64,000 nucleotides of DNA, taken from Psychrobacillus psychrodurans (GTDB lineage: Bacteria; Bacillota; Bacilli; Bacillales_A; Planococcaceae). The notes under the pieces were generated by a model, which did no database searches, was not told the origin of the DNA, and saw nothing but the letters and a program-made list of their open reading frames with translations. Location of the stretch: NCBI RefSeq assembly GCF_027563345.1, contig NZ_JAMKBK010000003.1; one strand, 5' to 3'. Position 1 is the stretch's first letter. Every line of letters begins with the position of its first letter. The position numbers and the translations under genes are program-made. Positions 16,535-25,118 of the stretch are shown one piece after another.

Positions 16535-16726
16535 ATGGTAAGTGCCAGAAATCCGATCAATACAGATGATGTTAGAGTGCGTGCAGCAGAAAAATTAAGT
16601 CGATTTAGTGCAAAACAAAAAGATAGAAAAGCTAACACAATTACGGGTGATATTGTTAAACCGATTTACCTTAGTAAATCAGAACCGTTAGTAAAACGAA
16701 TGACGTGTTTCCATAAACATAATTAG
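16535..16726 (+). CDS. Small basic protein, unknown
   Basis: 63-aa, lysine/arginine-rich peptide (MVSARNPINTDDVRVRAAEK...) with no membrane segment and no recognised family. ATG 16535 has AAGGAG 8 bases upstream; the ATG at 16529 would be too close. It is followed directly by a strong terminator, which supports it being a real transcription unit, possibly with the membrane protein gene 54 bases upstream. Confidence 0.7.
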   Translation: MVSARNPINTDDVRVRAAEKLSRFSAKQKDRKANTITGDIVKPIYLSKSEPLVKRMTCFHKHN

Positions 16727-16729
16727 TAA

Positions 16730-16761
16730 ATACCCGCTTTCTTCAAAGCGGGTATTTTTTT
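16730..16761 (+). terminator. Intrinsic terminator
   Basis: ATACCCGCTTT pairs with AAAGCGGGTAT around CTTC, followed by eight T residues, just after the stop at 16726. Confidence 0.95.
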
Positions 16762-16928
16762 TGGTGCTTTAAACTTTTGGAGTGTTTTTTGGCTATTTCT
16801 TGCATAATGGGTGAAGATCCAACCAAATCTGCTGCATGTTTTATAGGCAGTTTTCCTAGGTTTATTTCACTAATGCTTTTAAATTTTTCTCCCTTTAAAT
16901 ACCTTTTATAAATTTCTGTTATTTTCAA
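16743..16928 (-). CDS. Possible small protein (TTG start), doubtful
   Basis: A 61-codon frame (MKITEIYKRYLKGEKFKSI...). The TTG at 16928 has GGGGGG 10 bases upstream, better than expected by chance. Against it, the last codons run into the terminator stem at 16730-16761 and no family is recognised. It is kept because its composition looks protein-like and it would converge on the terminator shared with the gene at 16535. The stretch 16929-17167 holds nothing else visible. Confidence 0.3.
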   Translation of the reverse strand: MKITEIYKRYLKGEKFKSISEINLGKLPIKHAADLVGSSPIMQEIAKKHSKSLKHQKKYPL

Positions 16929-17167
16929 ATTGTATTGCCCCCCTCTTCCACCAGCGAAACCGTATGCGTATATTGTAGTATATTCTCTTACTTCCTATCG
17001 TGCATCATTGTTTCTCCTTTTATTCACTATATCTCGGACACTTGATGAGAAGCTATTTGTCTGAATAGCATTAAAACTCATTTACAATTTATTATTACAA
17101 ATGAGTTTTCTATCACTAACTAAGAAATCAGATTGATTCATATTTCACCAACTTTGTAATAAATAAT

Positions 17168-17208
17168 AAAAAAACAAGTCCACTGTCATTTAAATTGGCA
17201 GTGGACTA
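17168..17208 (-). terminator. Terminator of the sigma/anti-sigma operon
   Basis: On the minus strand AGTCCACTG...CAGTGGACT with a mid-stem wobble, followed by TGTTTTTTT; 40 bases past the anti-sigma stop. Confidence 0.9.
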
Positions 17209-17247
17209 CTTATAGTAAAATAATTTCTTTTAAATGCTCCGTACAAT

Positions 17248-18267
17248 TTACTCTTTCTTTACTAATTTTAATTCTTCATAGCCCTTCACCTTTAATGAAA
17301 GTAATTGCTGTTCATTCCATACACTGTAAGGGAAAACAAGGCTAATTACTGTTTGCTGCTCTTCATTTAAACGTTCGACATTTGCGCTTTTGGCATAGAA
17401 GGATCCCCCATTTCCATTTACTAATGCTGTTTCAAAAATATCATTTTCATCTTCATCTATACCATCAATTTTATAACTCACTTGCATCGAACCATTTGTT
17501 ATAGTGGCTTGTTCTAATGTTAAACCAGGAACTGAATTTTCTGCTACATACACTTGTGTTACAACACTTGCTGATGTTAAATCAAATGCCCATTCACCAT
17601 CAACTGAAGTAATACCTCCTTCATTGTTTAAAAAGTGCACTGTTTCAACAACCAATTGAGCACCCTCTAAAGATGGAGCAGTTGTCGTAGTTGACTCCTC
17701 AAGTAGTTCAAGCGTAGCGATATTATTTTTCACATCTGTTAGTTCGAATTCTCCACCACTATAAATCCCTGGTCCGACAATTTCCTTTGTATCCGATACA
17801 TGAGCATTGATCTCTTTACCTTCTGCGTCAAAAAGACGGTATTCAAAGCTCAAGTAGTTTAAGTTTTCCTTAGAAATATGATTTGATTCAATTGTTAACT
17901 GTAGACCTAGACGATAGGCGTCTGCAAATAACTTATCTAATGTAATGGTGATATTTTCGGATTGCTGTGTTTGCGCAATGTATTGCAAATCACCATTATT
18001 AATAGCTGTTTCTAAACCTGGATCGTTTATGCCGAAAAAAGCTTGTAATTTGGCTAACGCTGTATCATTCGTTAGTAAAATAGTCGAACTTAAGGCAAGT
18101 ACAGCAACTGCCGCTGATACAGGCTTAAGCCATGATTTTTTTGCTTTTTTCTTCGATTGCTGACGAATTTGTTCGTATGATTGGTCAAAAGCTGAACGAA
18201 TTGAAGCAGGTAATTCTTGCTCCTTATGCATATTCTTGCGAACTAAGTCATCCACATTACGTTTCAT
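17248..18267 (-). CDS. DUF4179-type anti-sigma factor / membrane regulator
   Basis: 339 aa. The short cytoplasmic N-terminus (about 1-45, lysine-rich) is followed by one membrane helix (about 47-66, VSAAVAVLALSSTILL) and a large extracytoplasmic beta-rich domain. DUF4179 proteins are typically encoded directly after an ECF sigma factor and hold it at the membrane. Here the ATG overlaps the sigma stop by four bases (ATGA). The inducing signal and release mechanism are unknown. Confidence 0.85.
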   Translation of the reverse strand: MKRNVDDLVRKNMHKEQELPASIRSAFDQSYEQIRQQSKKKAKKSWLKPVSAAVAVLALSSTILLTNDTALAKLQAFFGINDPGLETAINNGDLQYIAQTQQSENITITLDKLFADAYRLGLQLTIESNHISKENLNYLSFEYRLFDAEGKEINAHVSDTKEIVGPGIYSGGEFELTDVKNNIATLELLEESTTTTAPSLEGAQLVVETVHFLNNEGGITSVDGEWAFDLTSASVVTQVYVAENSVPGLTLEQATITNGSMQVSYKIDGIDEDENDIFETALVNGNGGSFYAKSANVERLNEEQQTVISLVFPYSVWNEQQLLSLKVKGYEELKLVKKE

Positions 18268-18782
18268 ACTAAATTAGCTCCTTCCAAATAATACGTATTT
18301 TTTAATTGTTTTTTGGCCCTTGAAATACGTGATTTTATGGTGCCTTCCGATTCATCTAGAAATTCACTAATTTCCTTCGTAGTAAAGCCGTTTACATAAT
18401 AAAGTGTTAATGCAATACGTTGATTGTCATCTAAACTATTTAGTGCATCATCTAGCTCCAAAGATAAAAAATCTTGATGCGATAAATTATTGAGAACCGT
18501 TTCATCCATTGCAGCTAATGGTTTACTTTTCCTCATAAAGCGGTAGCAATTGTTCAATAAAATCCGACATATCCATGTATTAAAATACTGTCCCTTTTTC
18601 AAGGTTGCGATTTTTTCAAAGGCGTTCATAACGGTTTCTTGCAATAAATCTGCAATGTCCTCATCCTTTAAACCTAGTCGCTTTGCTGTTCGATACAAAA
18701 TAAGTTCATATTGCTGAATAAGCTGTATAAACGCTTCGCAATCTCCTTTCTGCGCTTTTTTGACTAAAATGTCATTCTCCAT
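18264..18782 (-). CDS. ECF-type RNA polymerase sigma factor
   Basis: 172-aa group 4 sigma factor. Region 2 (LYRTAKRLGLKDEDIADLLQETVMNAFEKI) and region 4 (LTLYYVNGFTTKEISEFLDESEGTIKSRISRA) are both clear. ATG 18782 has GAGG 8 bases upstream, better than the GTG at 18791. Upstream on the minus strand TGCAAC (near 18841) followed at about 18 bases by CTCT may be a self-activated ECF promoter, but this is weak. It controls itself and the DUF4179 partner at least (inference). Confidence 0.93.
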   Translation of the reverse strand: MENDILVKKAQKGDCEAFIQLIQQYELILYRTAKRLGLKDEDIADLLQETVMNAFEKIATLKKGQYFNTWICRILLNNCYRFMRKSKPLAAMDETVLNNLSHQDFLSLELDDALNSLDDNQRIALTLYYVNGFTTKEISEFLDESEGTIKSRISRAKKQLKNTYYLEGANLV

Positions 18783-19013
18783 TGTCAGCACCTCTCTTTT
18801 CCTTACATACTGTTAGAGCATTTGATGAGTTGTTTAGTTGCATAAAGTTTAATATTTTTATTACTTCTTTTTCTAATCTCGAATACGATTGTTTTTGAGA
18901 CGTTTTTAGTTGAGTGTTATTTTCTATGTATTAGACATAAATAGTGTTTCAAATCTTCGCTCAAAATCTATGGTTCATAAAAATCCCTTTTTGCTATATA
19001 TCCGGGGAATATC

Positions 19014-19464
19014 ATGACTGCATATAATTATAGCTACGCTCGAGTAAGTACACGACAGCAAGAATTGAATCGTCAGTTGGATTTGTTATATCAGTATAAC
19101 TGCCACGAGATTTTAACGAAGAAAATGATAGGAACTAAGCAGATCGCCCCGAATTAAATCTTTTGTAAGATAAGTTGCGACCAAGGGATATGGTAGAGGT
19201 TGAAAGTTTCTCTCGATTAGGTAGAAGTATGAAGACTTTAAATAAGTTATTTCTTATTTTGAAGACAGGGAAATCAAGCTACACAACTTTAAGAAACCTT
19301 TAATGCCTCCACTCCACATGAGAACTTAATGATGTACGTACAAATTGAATATTTGTCCAACGTACGAAAGAAGATTTAATACTACTAGAGCATGAGGTCG
19401 CTAAGGTAGTCGTCCTAAAGTAATAAAAGAGACATTAAGAAAGTACTTAATTAATACAAATTGA
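19014..19464 (+). pseudogene. Serine recombinase (resolvase/invertase) remnant
   Basis: ATG 19014 with GGGG 6 bases upstream opens a resolvase N-terminus: YSYARVSTRQQELNRQLDLL, in which the serine of ARVST is the usual nucleophile. The frame then breaks near 19137. The expected ADRPELNLL and FSRLGRS appear in another frame with an internal TAA, and DREIKLHN, NASTPHENLMMYVQIEYL and GR..GSRPKVIKETL follow after further shifts. At least three frameshifts and several stops are needed to restore it. It is clearly a dead gene of the Tn3-resolvase/DNA-invertase group, and no partner transposase is visible. Confidence 0.9.
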
Positions 19465-19529
19465 AGAATTTAGCGCTAGTGATTGTCAAAATGGTGAGAA
19501 ATATTCAAACTACAATTTATTGCAATTTA

Positions 19530-19577
19530 AACAAGAGCCGCACAACACCTAGTTATGTTGAACACGCTCTTGTTTTT
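19530..19577 (+). terminator. Terminator-like hairpin after the resolvase remnant
   Basis: AACAAGAGC pairs with GCTCTTGTT across a loop that has its own short stem, followed by TTTT. It may be the leftover terminator of the recombinase unit. Confidence 0.6.
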
Positions 19578-19642
19578 ATCCAATTTTTCATAACGTTGTA
19601 AATACTCATTTTTCTGATGGAACTCCTAAAAGTGCTATTTTT

Positions 19643-19667
19643 GTTTACATAATAATATTATGTTAAC
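19643..19667. other. Palindromic dif-like site 3 at the recombinase stop codon
   Basis: GTTTACATAAT-AAT-ATTATGTTAAC: two 11-base arms in inverted orientation differing at one base, separated by 3 bases. The left arm equals the dif-like half-site at 4939 and 15100. The recombinase stop codon (19663-19665) lies inside the right arm. The position at the end of a tyrosine recombinase gene is what a self-recognised target would look like, but this is inference. Confidence 0.5.
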
Positions 19668-20619
19668 CTAATTGGTTGAAAGGATTATTTTCTATTACTT
19701 GTTCAATTTCTTTATCTTCCACATGTGTATAAATTTGTGTAGTAGATACACTAGTATGACCTAAAATATGCTGTAGACTTCTAATGTCTGCACCACTTTT
19801 ATACATAAGAGTTGCAGATGTATGTCTTAACTTGTGCGGAGTTAGTTTTTCTTTATTTAAACCAGAATCCTGGTTTATTTGTTTGATAATTTTTGCTACT
19901 GTTTGCCTTGTCAGTCTAGTACCTTTTTGTGACAGGAATAGCGCTTGATTTGTAGATGCATCTTGAATGTATTGGCGTTCTTTCTCCATATATGTATGTA
20001 GAGAAACAGTACAAGCTCTGTTTAGAAAAACAGTACGTTCTTTATCTCCTTTACCTATCACATGCAATACATTATCCTGAATGGATGTAAGGTTTAAGCT
20101 ACAAAGCTCCGAAACACGAAGACCTAGATTTAATAAGAACATGATCATGCTATAATTTCGATAGTAATGATTACTTTTTTTTATTCCTGCAATAAAAATT
20201 TCTGCCTCTTTTTGATCCATATAAATCGGCTTTTTCTTACCGATATTCGGCGTTTCCAACTCATCCGCTGGATTTTCGTCCAACATTCTTCTTTTCCCTT
20301 TCAAATATTTAAAAAAGGACTTAAGTGTTGCTGCCTTCCTAGCTCGTGAAGCAGCACTATTACTACGCTGTAATTCACAGTATTCCAAAAACAAATACAT
20401 ATCTTCTAGAGAGATTTCTCTTATAAAATCTATCGTTACATCCTTAATAGAAATTTCATCGATTTTTGATATATCTATATCATTTTCCACTGCTATTAGA
20501 AATCTTAAAAACAAAGTGATGTCATACTCATACTCTTTTCGTGTTCGTAAAGATTTCCCCTTTATAGTCGTTAAATAGACCAAAAAATCTTTTACTATTT
20601 TGGGTAATTCTTTTTGCAT
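19663..20619 (-). CDS. XerC/XerD-like tyrosine recombinase
   Basis: 318-aa site-specific recombinase close in size to XerC/XerD (about 300 aa). The N-terminal SAM-like core-binding domain (residues 5-110) precedes the catalytic domain, with R168 (GLRVSEL), K190 (GKGDKER), H262-x-x-R265 (PHKLRHT), H288 (ILGHTS) and Y297 (IYTHV), a complete pentad. ATG 20619 follows GAGGTGG by 5 bases; two upstream Met codons lack an RBS. It stands alone, not in the usual codV/clpQ or ripX context, and next to a dead resolvase, so it is probably an accessory recombinase. A 30-base inverted repeat lies upstream and a dif-like palindrome at its stop. Confidence 0.92.
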   Translation of the reverse strand: MQKELPKIVKDFLVYLTTIKGKSLRTRKEYEYDITLFLRFLIAVENDIDISKIDEISIKDVTIDFIREISLEDMYLFLEYCELQRSNSAASRARKAATLKSFFKYLKGKRRMLDENPADELETPNIGKKKPIYMDQKEAEIFIAGIKKSNHYYRNYSMIMFLLNLGLRVSELCSLNLTSIQDNVLHVIGKGDKERTVFLNRACTVSLHTYMEKERQYIQDASTNQALFLSQKGTRLTRQTVAKIIKQINQDSGLNKEKLTPHKLRHTSATLMYKSGADIRSLQHILGHTSVSTTQIYTHVEDKEIEQVIENNPFNQLG

Positions 20620-20656
20620 TGCTTCCACCTCTTCTACTCCCATTTTATCACAAATT

Positions 20657-20686
20657 AAGGTTCCCAAATATGTATTTGGGAACCTT
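20657..20686. repeat. Perfect 14-bp inverted repeat upstream of the recombinase
   Basis: AAGGTTCCCAAATA, two bases, TATTTGGGAACCTT. There is no T-run on either side, so it does not look like a terminator. It starts 38 bases upstream of the recombinase ATG, where an operator or an accessory recombinase-binding site would be expected. From here to 21245 the only other structure is the hairpin at 21016. Confidence 0.7.
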
Positions 20687-21015
20687 ATTGAATTTTATAG
20701 TGTTTTATCGTGAAAAATCCAATTTGGCGTTAATTTACTTCCAAATATTAGGGTGCTTCAAATTCGCATTGAGAGCCTTTTAATTTTGATTTGATGAGTT
20801 GTTGTACGAAACTTACTTCTGTGGCCGCAAAACTCTATTATAATTAGACTGTTTAGTTAATTGGGAATTTGCACTCTAAATTTATAACTTAAAACACATC
20901 TTCATTATTCCCAGACAAATTTAAACTCCTACAGTTATATCGAATAATAACAAAACAATTCATTAAACCAAATATGGCGAACAATGCTACTAAAAGTTCC
21001 TAAGAAATTTTGGAT

Positions 21016-21063
21016 ACACAAAAGGACCGAATAACTTTGAAACATTATTCGGTCCTTTTGTGT
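21016..21063. terminator. Long orphan hairpin, probable bidirectional terminator
   Basis: Perfect 19-bp arms starting ACACAAAAGGACCGAATAA with a 10-base loop. The A-tract before and T-tract after GGACC/GGTCC resemble a two-way terminator. It is 183 bases past the stop of the kinase gene at 21246 and 397 bases from the recombinase start. The 550-base gap 20687-21245 contains no convincing gene. Confidence 0.7.
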
Positions 21064-21245
21064 TCGGTAAATACACACCGTATTTACAAACTTATATTTC
21101 GATGACTCTATTATATTAGTAACTCCATCCTTTAAGTACAGCAATTAATAAAATCTCAGCATATAAAAAATTGAAAAATTCATGGTTAGCCATAAAACCC
21201 ATAACTTCTGCACATATTCATCCTTTCAAATGCTGAAGCATCAAG

Positions 21246-22163
21246 TCAAGAATCTAATAAATTTGGACTTCTGAACTCTTCAAACCATTGTGCACATAAA
21301 TATGTATTTTTCCAATCAGAATTATTATCATCTATTCCCCAACAAGCATATAAAATCGACATTGCAATTGCTGCTTTTAAAAGTCGATTTTTGTCCATTT
21401 GCATTTCATCACAAAGCAGGTTAACCCTCTGTTCTAGTACCTTTTTTGGATTTGGTTTATTAAACAATTGATTAATTAAGAATGAAGTTGTATCAAAATA
21501 CGGATCGCCAGTTACTCCTTTTGGATCAATTGCTATCCAACCATGAGTATCCGAGTATAAAATATTTTCATGATGTAGATCACCATGTAGAAGCTCGCTG
21601 CCTTTTGAGGAATTAGTTATTTCCATAAAATAGGTTTTAGCAAGACAAATAAAATCATCTGAAATAAGTCCTTGGTTAGTTGGATTTGTTGCCTGAAAAC
21701 GATCTAGTGACTCCATCCAATTGCCTATAGATGGATGGTTTGCGTTTTTTTTCACTGATCGCCTGAGAGCACTCCAAACCTTCGCAAAGTGACTGATTGA
21801 ATTTAGTTCTTCTACTTTTGTAAGCATCGTGCCAGGAAGTATATGCTCAAGTAACATTGCCCCGTTTTCAGCATCTGACTTGATTATTGCTGCACATCCT
21901 TTTCCCCCATAAGTTTCAAGTGTTCTTATTTCATTACTAAAATCGTAATTGGGAATACCGATTTTCAAAATGAACGGATTATCTTCCGCATCTTTTACTT
22001 TTACGACGTAATTATAAGATAGATTATCTACAGGGGCTACAAAGGTTAAGTTCCATTTTTTTATATAGTTTTGAACAATTGAATCCAACTCTTCTAGCCA
22101 TTTTTCTCCAATGGCACCAAATGCACCGACTACTTTTTGACTGAACTGATCCGTGTACTCCAT
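21246..22163 (-). CDS. APH(6)/hydroxyurea-type antibiotic phosphotransferase
   Basis: 305-aa kinase of the aminoglycoside/hydroxyurea resistance kinase family (streptomycin 6-phosphotransferase-like). HGDLHHENIL is the Brenner catalytic loop and AIDPKGVTGDPYFDTTSFL supplies the metal-binding aspartate; DNLSYNYVVKVKDAEDNPFILKI is the nucleotide-binding strand with its lysine. Chromosomal copies are common in soil Bacillales and may act on aminoglycosides or on unrelated metabolites. Monocistronic. The ATG at 22163 is followed at once by family-type sequence. Confidence 0.85.
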   Translation of the reverse strand: MEYTDQFSQKVVGAFGAIGEKWLEELDSIVQNYIKKWNLTFVAPVDNLSYNYVVKVKDAEDNPFILKIGIPNYDFSNEIRTLETYGGKGCAAIIKSDAENGAMLLEHILPGTMLTKVEELNSISHFAKVWSALRRSVKKNANHPSIGNWMESLDRFQATNPTNQGLISDDFICLAKTYFMEITNSSKGSELLHGDLHHENILYSDTHGWIAIDPKGVTGDPYFDTTSFLINQLFNKPNPKKVLEQRVNLLCDEMQMDKNRLLKAAIAMSILYACWGIDDNNSDWKNTYLCAQWFEEFRSPNLLDS

Positions 22164-22370
22164 GATTTCCCCACCTTTAATCCTATGTATTCTCTCTATA
22201 TCTACATTTTACATTAGACAACTGTATTTTGCAGGGGACGATCTAAAAATAATTATATGCTTTGTTTATAAAGGCTAATACAGTACCTTTTGCCGGTGGA
22301 AAAACTGGCATAATTTCTGTGGTTTCATACTTGTTTTCTTTGTAGTATGATGAAAGATATTTGAATATTA

Positions 22371-22412
22371 AAAAGCTGATGTCTAAATAAATTATGACAT
22401 CAGCTTTTTTTT
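22371..22412 (-). terminator. Terminator of the YitT-family gene
   Basis: AAAAGCTGATGTC...GACATCAGCTTTTTTTT with a 16-base loop; the stop codon of the gene overlaps the A/T-rich edge. Confidence 0.85.
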
Positions 22413-23220
22413 AGTTCTGAGCAAAGTGTCCATCGACTTCAACAGTTTCAACAATATTTATAAATGCATGCTCATCATGCTTTCTTACAATTTGTTTAAT
22501 TTGCATTGTTTCGTATCGAGTAACGACCATCATTAAAATATGTTTTTTCTCCAATGTGTAGCCACCATATCCTTCTGTAACTGTCACACCACGATAAATA
22601 CTTGCTAGTAACTCTTGACGGATGGGTTCCCCAGCAGTTGTAATTATTTGCATTGTTAGTTTTTCATGATTCGTGTAAAGTGTGTCAATCGCTTTTCCAG
22701 TCAGATAGATCGATAATAATGTATACAATGCAATTTCCCAGTTAAATACGGCTCCAGAAATAAGTACGATTACACTATTCATCCCAGTAAGTAAAAGACC
22801 AACACTAAAATTACTTGAGCGAGAAATAATAATAGCTATTATATCCATTCCACCAGAAGTTCCTGAGTATTTCATAATAAGACCTATTCCAAGGCCACCT
22901 ATAGCTCCACCAAATATAGCAGATAGCAATATATTATCTGAAATAGACTCCGCTGGAATTATATATAGAAAAACAGATAACGATAGTACACATACAAGCG
23001 TATTTAGCGTAATTTCTTTTCCAAGCTTGTAATACCCTAATATTAATAAAGGTACGTTCATAATAAAGTTAAGTATACCTGTGTCAAAAGGAGTTATAAT
23101 TCCTAATAAAATAGCTATACCACTTATTCCACTGCTTAAAATTTCATGAGGTACTAAGAATGCATTAAATGCAAAAGCTATTACAAAGGAGCCCACAATT
23201 ACAATTAGGTTTTTCAACAT
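22411..23220 (-). CDS. YitT-family (DUF161/DUF2179) membrane protein
   Basis: 269 aa with five or six N-terminal membrane helices (to about residue 170) and a soluble C-terminal DUF2179 domain (ITTAGEPIRQELLASIYRGVTVTEGYGGYT onward). GTSGGMDIIAIIIS is the usual family signature. It is a presumed transporter or regulator at the membrane; paralogues are numerous in Bacillales and no substrate is known. GGAGC/AGGAGC lies 6-7 bases upstream of the ATG. Confidence 0.9.
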   Translation of the reverse strand: MLKNLIVIVGSFVIAFAFNAFLVPHEILSSGISGIAILLGIITPFDTGILNFIMNVPLLILGYYKLGKEITLNTLVCVLSLSVFLYIIPAESISDNILLSAIFGGAIGGLGIGLIMKYSGTSGGMDIIAIIISRSSNFSVGLLLTGMNSVIVLISGAVFNWEIALYTLLSIYLTGKAIDTLYTNHEKLTMQIITTAGEPIRQELLASIYRGVTVTEGYGGYTLEKKHILMMVVTRYETMQIKQIVRKHDEHAFINIVETVEVDGHFAQN

Positions 23221-23240
23221 GACTGCTCCTTTCTTCCATA

Positions 23241-23270
23241 AAAAAACTCGCCCATTAAGGACGAGTTTTT
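23241..23270. terminator. Short hairpin AAAACTCG...CGAGTTTTT
   Basis: Eight-pair stem with 11-base loop and flanking A and T tracts, between the YitT start and the DUF4097 gene stop. It could end transcription read-through from the DUF4097 gene. Confidence 0.7.
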
Positions 23271-23360
23271 CTTCTACTAGAATTTTCTCTTCGCAAATGA
23301 TATAAGAAATAATTTAACAAAGATTAACGCACTCGTCAATATATTGCTTGTATTTCTTTA

Positions 23361-24155
23361 TTAATTTCCCTTTTTCAAAGAAATTATTCCATTATCAGTA
23401 TTTATACTAATCTTATTCTCTCCATTACCAAAAACGGTCTTTTCATTCGAAGAACCAAATATATCGATTCTTCCATTATCTATTTCCGCTTGTATTGTTG
23501 CATTCTTAGGTTCAGATGTTGTACGAATATCAACAAGTCCATTATTCGTTTCTAAAGTAATTGATCGATCTAGATTATCGGTAACCATTGAAATTTGACC
23601 ATTATCTGACTCCGCTTGTATATCTCCGGTCACATGATGAAGATCAATCTTCCCATTGTTTGTTTTTACATTGACCATCTTACTTTCCAAATCCTCTAAT
23701 ACGATTTTTCCGTTATTCGACTCAATTTCGATGTTTTCAAATTGTAGTTCCTGTACGAAAATTTGACCATTGCTAGTCTGCGTTGTCAGCTCATCGTATT
23801 TTTCATCTGGAACTGATACGATAATTTTGTTGCCGGAAAAACTGAATCCAAAGTCGAAGACATTAAATAGCTTCTTTTTCATTTCTACATGAAGAGTATC
23901 ACCTTCCACGTATGCATTTAATTTATTGCTTGAGCTTTTTTTACTTATAAACTCAACTTTGCCGTTAGAAGCAGATGTTCGAACTACTTCAATAGCCGTG
24001 TTGTCCCCTGTAATATCTATCCGCGAGAACTCTTCCGCTAACTCAATTTTTTCTGTATTTTTGATAAACCCACCTGCAATATTCATCCCTACGTTTATAG
24101 CTGCTCCTAAAACTACAACTATTATTGCTATAATACCAATCTTTTTTAAACTCAC
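23361..24155 (-). CDS. DUF4097 beta-helix cell-envelope protein
   Basis: 264-aa protein with one N-terminal membrane helix (IGIIAIIVVVLGAAINVGM) and an outward-facing DUF4097 domain built of repeating turns (TSNGQI, SNNGKI, TNNGKI, SDNGQI, TNNGLV, IDNGRI, TDNGII), the pattern of a right-handed beta-helix as in LiaG/YvlB-type proteins. A GTG at 24155 is preferred over ATG 24170 because GGAGG ends 8 bases before it, and that GGAGG would be coding if the ATG were used. Function unknown. Many relatives belong to envelope-stress operons, but here the gene is alone. Confidence 0.85.
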   Translation of the reverse strand: MSLKKIGIIAIIVVVLGAAINVGMNIAGGFIKNTEKIELAEEFSRIDITGDNTAIEVVRTSASNGKVEFISKKSSSNKLNAYVEGDTLHVEMKKKLFNVFDFGFSFSGNKIIVSVPDEKYDELTTQTSNGQIFVQELQFENIEIESNNGKIVLEDLESKMVNVKTNNGKIDLHHVTGDIQAESDNGQISMVTDNLDRSITLETNNGLVDIRTTSEPKNATIQAEIDNGRIDIFGSSNEKTVFGNGENKISINTDNGIISLKKGN

Positions 24156-24394
24156 TACTGTAACCTCCATTTGTTTACCTCTTACATTTCATTATAAAGA
24201 AATAAATACCATTTCCTATGGTCTTGAGATGGGAAATTCTCTAAGCCTTAAGATGTATATCATTTAGGGATAAATTGACAACTAAAGCTAAAATAAATCG
24301 TATACACTTAAGAATAATAGAATTATAAATACTCAATATCCTATGCAAAGAAGTATATAAACCGTTTATGTATAAATACTTGTCACTCTCTAGC

Positions 24395-24880
24395 TTAGTT
24401 CCAAACGTCATCAAGATGCTTAGAGTAAAATTTTAATGCTCTTTCATATTCAAGAATTTGTTTATCTTCAGTCGTTTCCAATAGTACCTCTAATAATAAT
24501 TCGGTGGCATTTGAATGGTCGCTAAGATTGTATAAAGTGATGGCATAGAAAACTTGAATAGCTTTATTATTTGGAAATAGTTCGATTCCTCGTATGAATA
24601 CTCTTTTCGATTTCTCATAATCACCGAGTGCTCTGTATGTGCTCCCCAATCCTATAATGGCCCCTTCCATTTCATCACTTGGGAGGCCGATATCTATTGC
24701 TTTTTCATAGAATGCTACTGCTTTTGTCTCCTCACCTAAAATGTCGAAGCTCCAACCACATTGGTAGAGGATGCTTGCGTTACTCGGGTATTTCTCTACT
24801 AACTTTAACAAAAGTTCGTTTGATTCATTTTTCATGCCATTATTCCTCAAAATAATCGCTTCCTCTATTTCCTTAATCAT
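24395..24880 (-). CDS. Tetratricopeptide-repeat protein
   Basis: 161 aa, soluble, with about three TPR units: residues 17-50 (NESNELLLKLVEKYPSNASI), 52-90 (GWSFDILGEETKAVAFYEKAIDIG) and 95-125 (GSTYRALGDYEKSKRVFIRG). A protein-protein interaction module of unknown partner. Relatives are annotated simply as TPR proteins in Bacillus. It is monocistronic, and 24171-24394 upstream of its stop shows no further feature. Confidence 0.85.
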   Translation of the reverse strand: MIKEIEEAIILRNNGMKNESNELLLKLVEKYPSNASILYQCGWSFDILGEETKAVAFYEKAIDIGLPSDEMEGAIIGLGSTYRALGDYEKSKRVFIRGIELFPNNKAIQVFYAITLYNLSDHSNATELLLEVLLETTEDKQILEYERALKFYSKHLDDVWN

Positions 24881-25118
24881 AATTGAATATCCCTCTCTAT
24901 TATGGTATTTGTTATTGAATGTAGAATACTAGAATGTAAGGAGTTAAATGATGGATTTATTATATTTGAACTTTTTTTCATTTTGTTGATTACTCGTATG
25001 ACTTACGGAAGACGCAAGATGTATTATCAAACCTTTGATGATGCAATGTCCGGTATCGTGCCAAGTATTATGAGATACCAAGCATGAAAAGAGTTATGAA
25101 GAACTAACTTCGAACAGA

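Noticed and set aside
18390..18402. GTTTACATAATAA inside the ECF sigma gene, resembling the dif-like half-site
   Set aside because: It encodes the conserved region-4 segment (YYVNG on the other strand) and has no second arm, so it is explained by coding constraint. It is kept as a caution for the dif-like finding.
18780..18850. ECF-type autoregulatory promoter TGCAAC...CTCT upstream of the sigma gene
   Set aside because: The -10 element is too far from the CGTC-type consensus and the spacing is long; mentioned in the gene entry only.
20935..21144. 69-codon minus-strand frame through the long hairpin
   Set aside because: It reads through both arms of the perfect inverted repeat, has no RBS and an atypical composition.
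24902..25087. 61-codon plus-strand frame ending TFDDAMSGIVPSIMRYQA
   Set aside because: No RBS, an AT-driven hydrophobic composition in the first half and no family; it could be the tail of a lost gene but cannot be supported.
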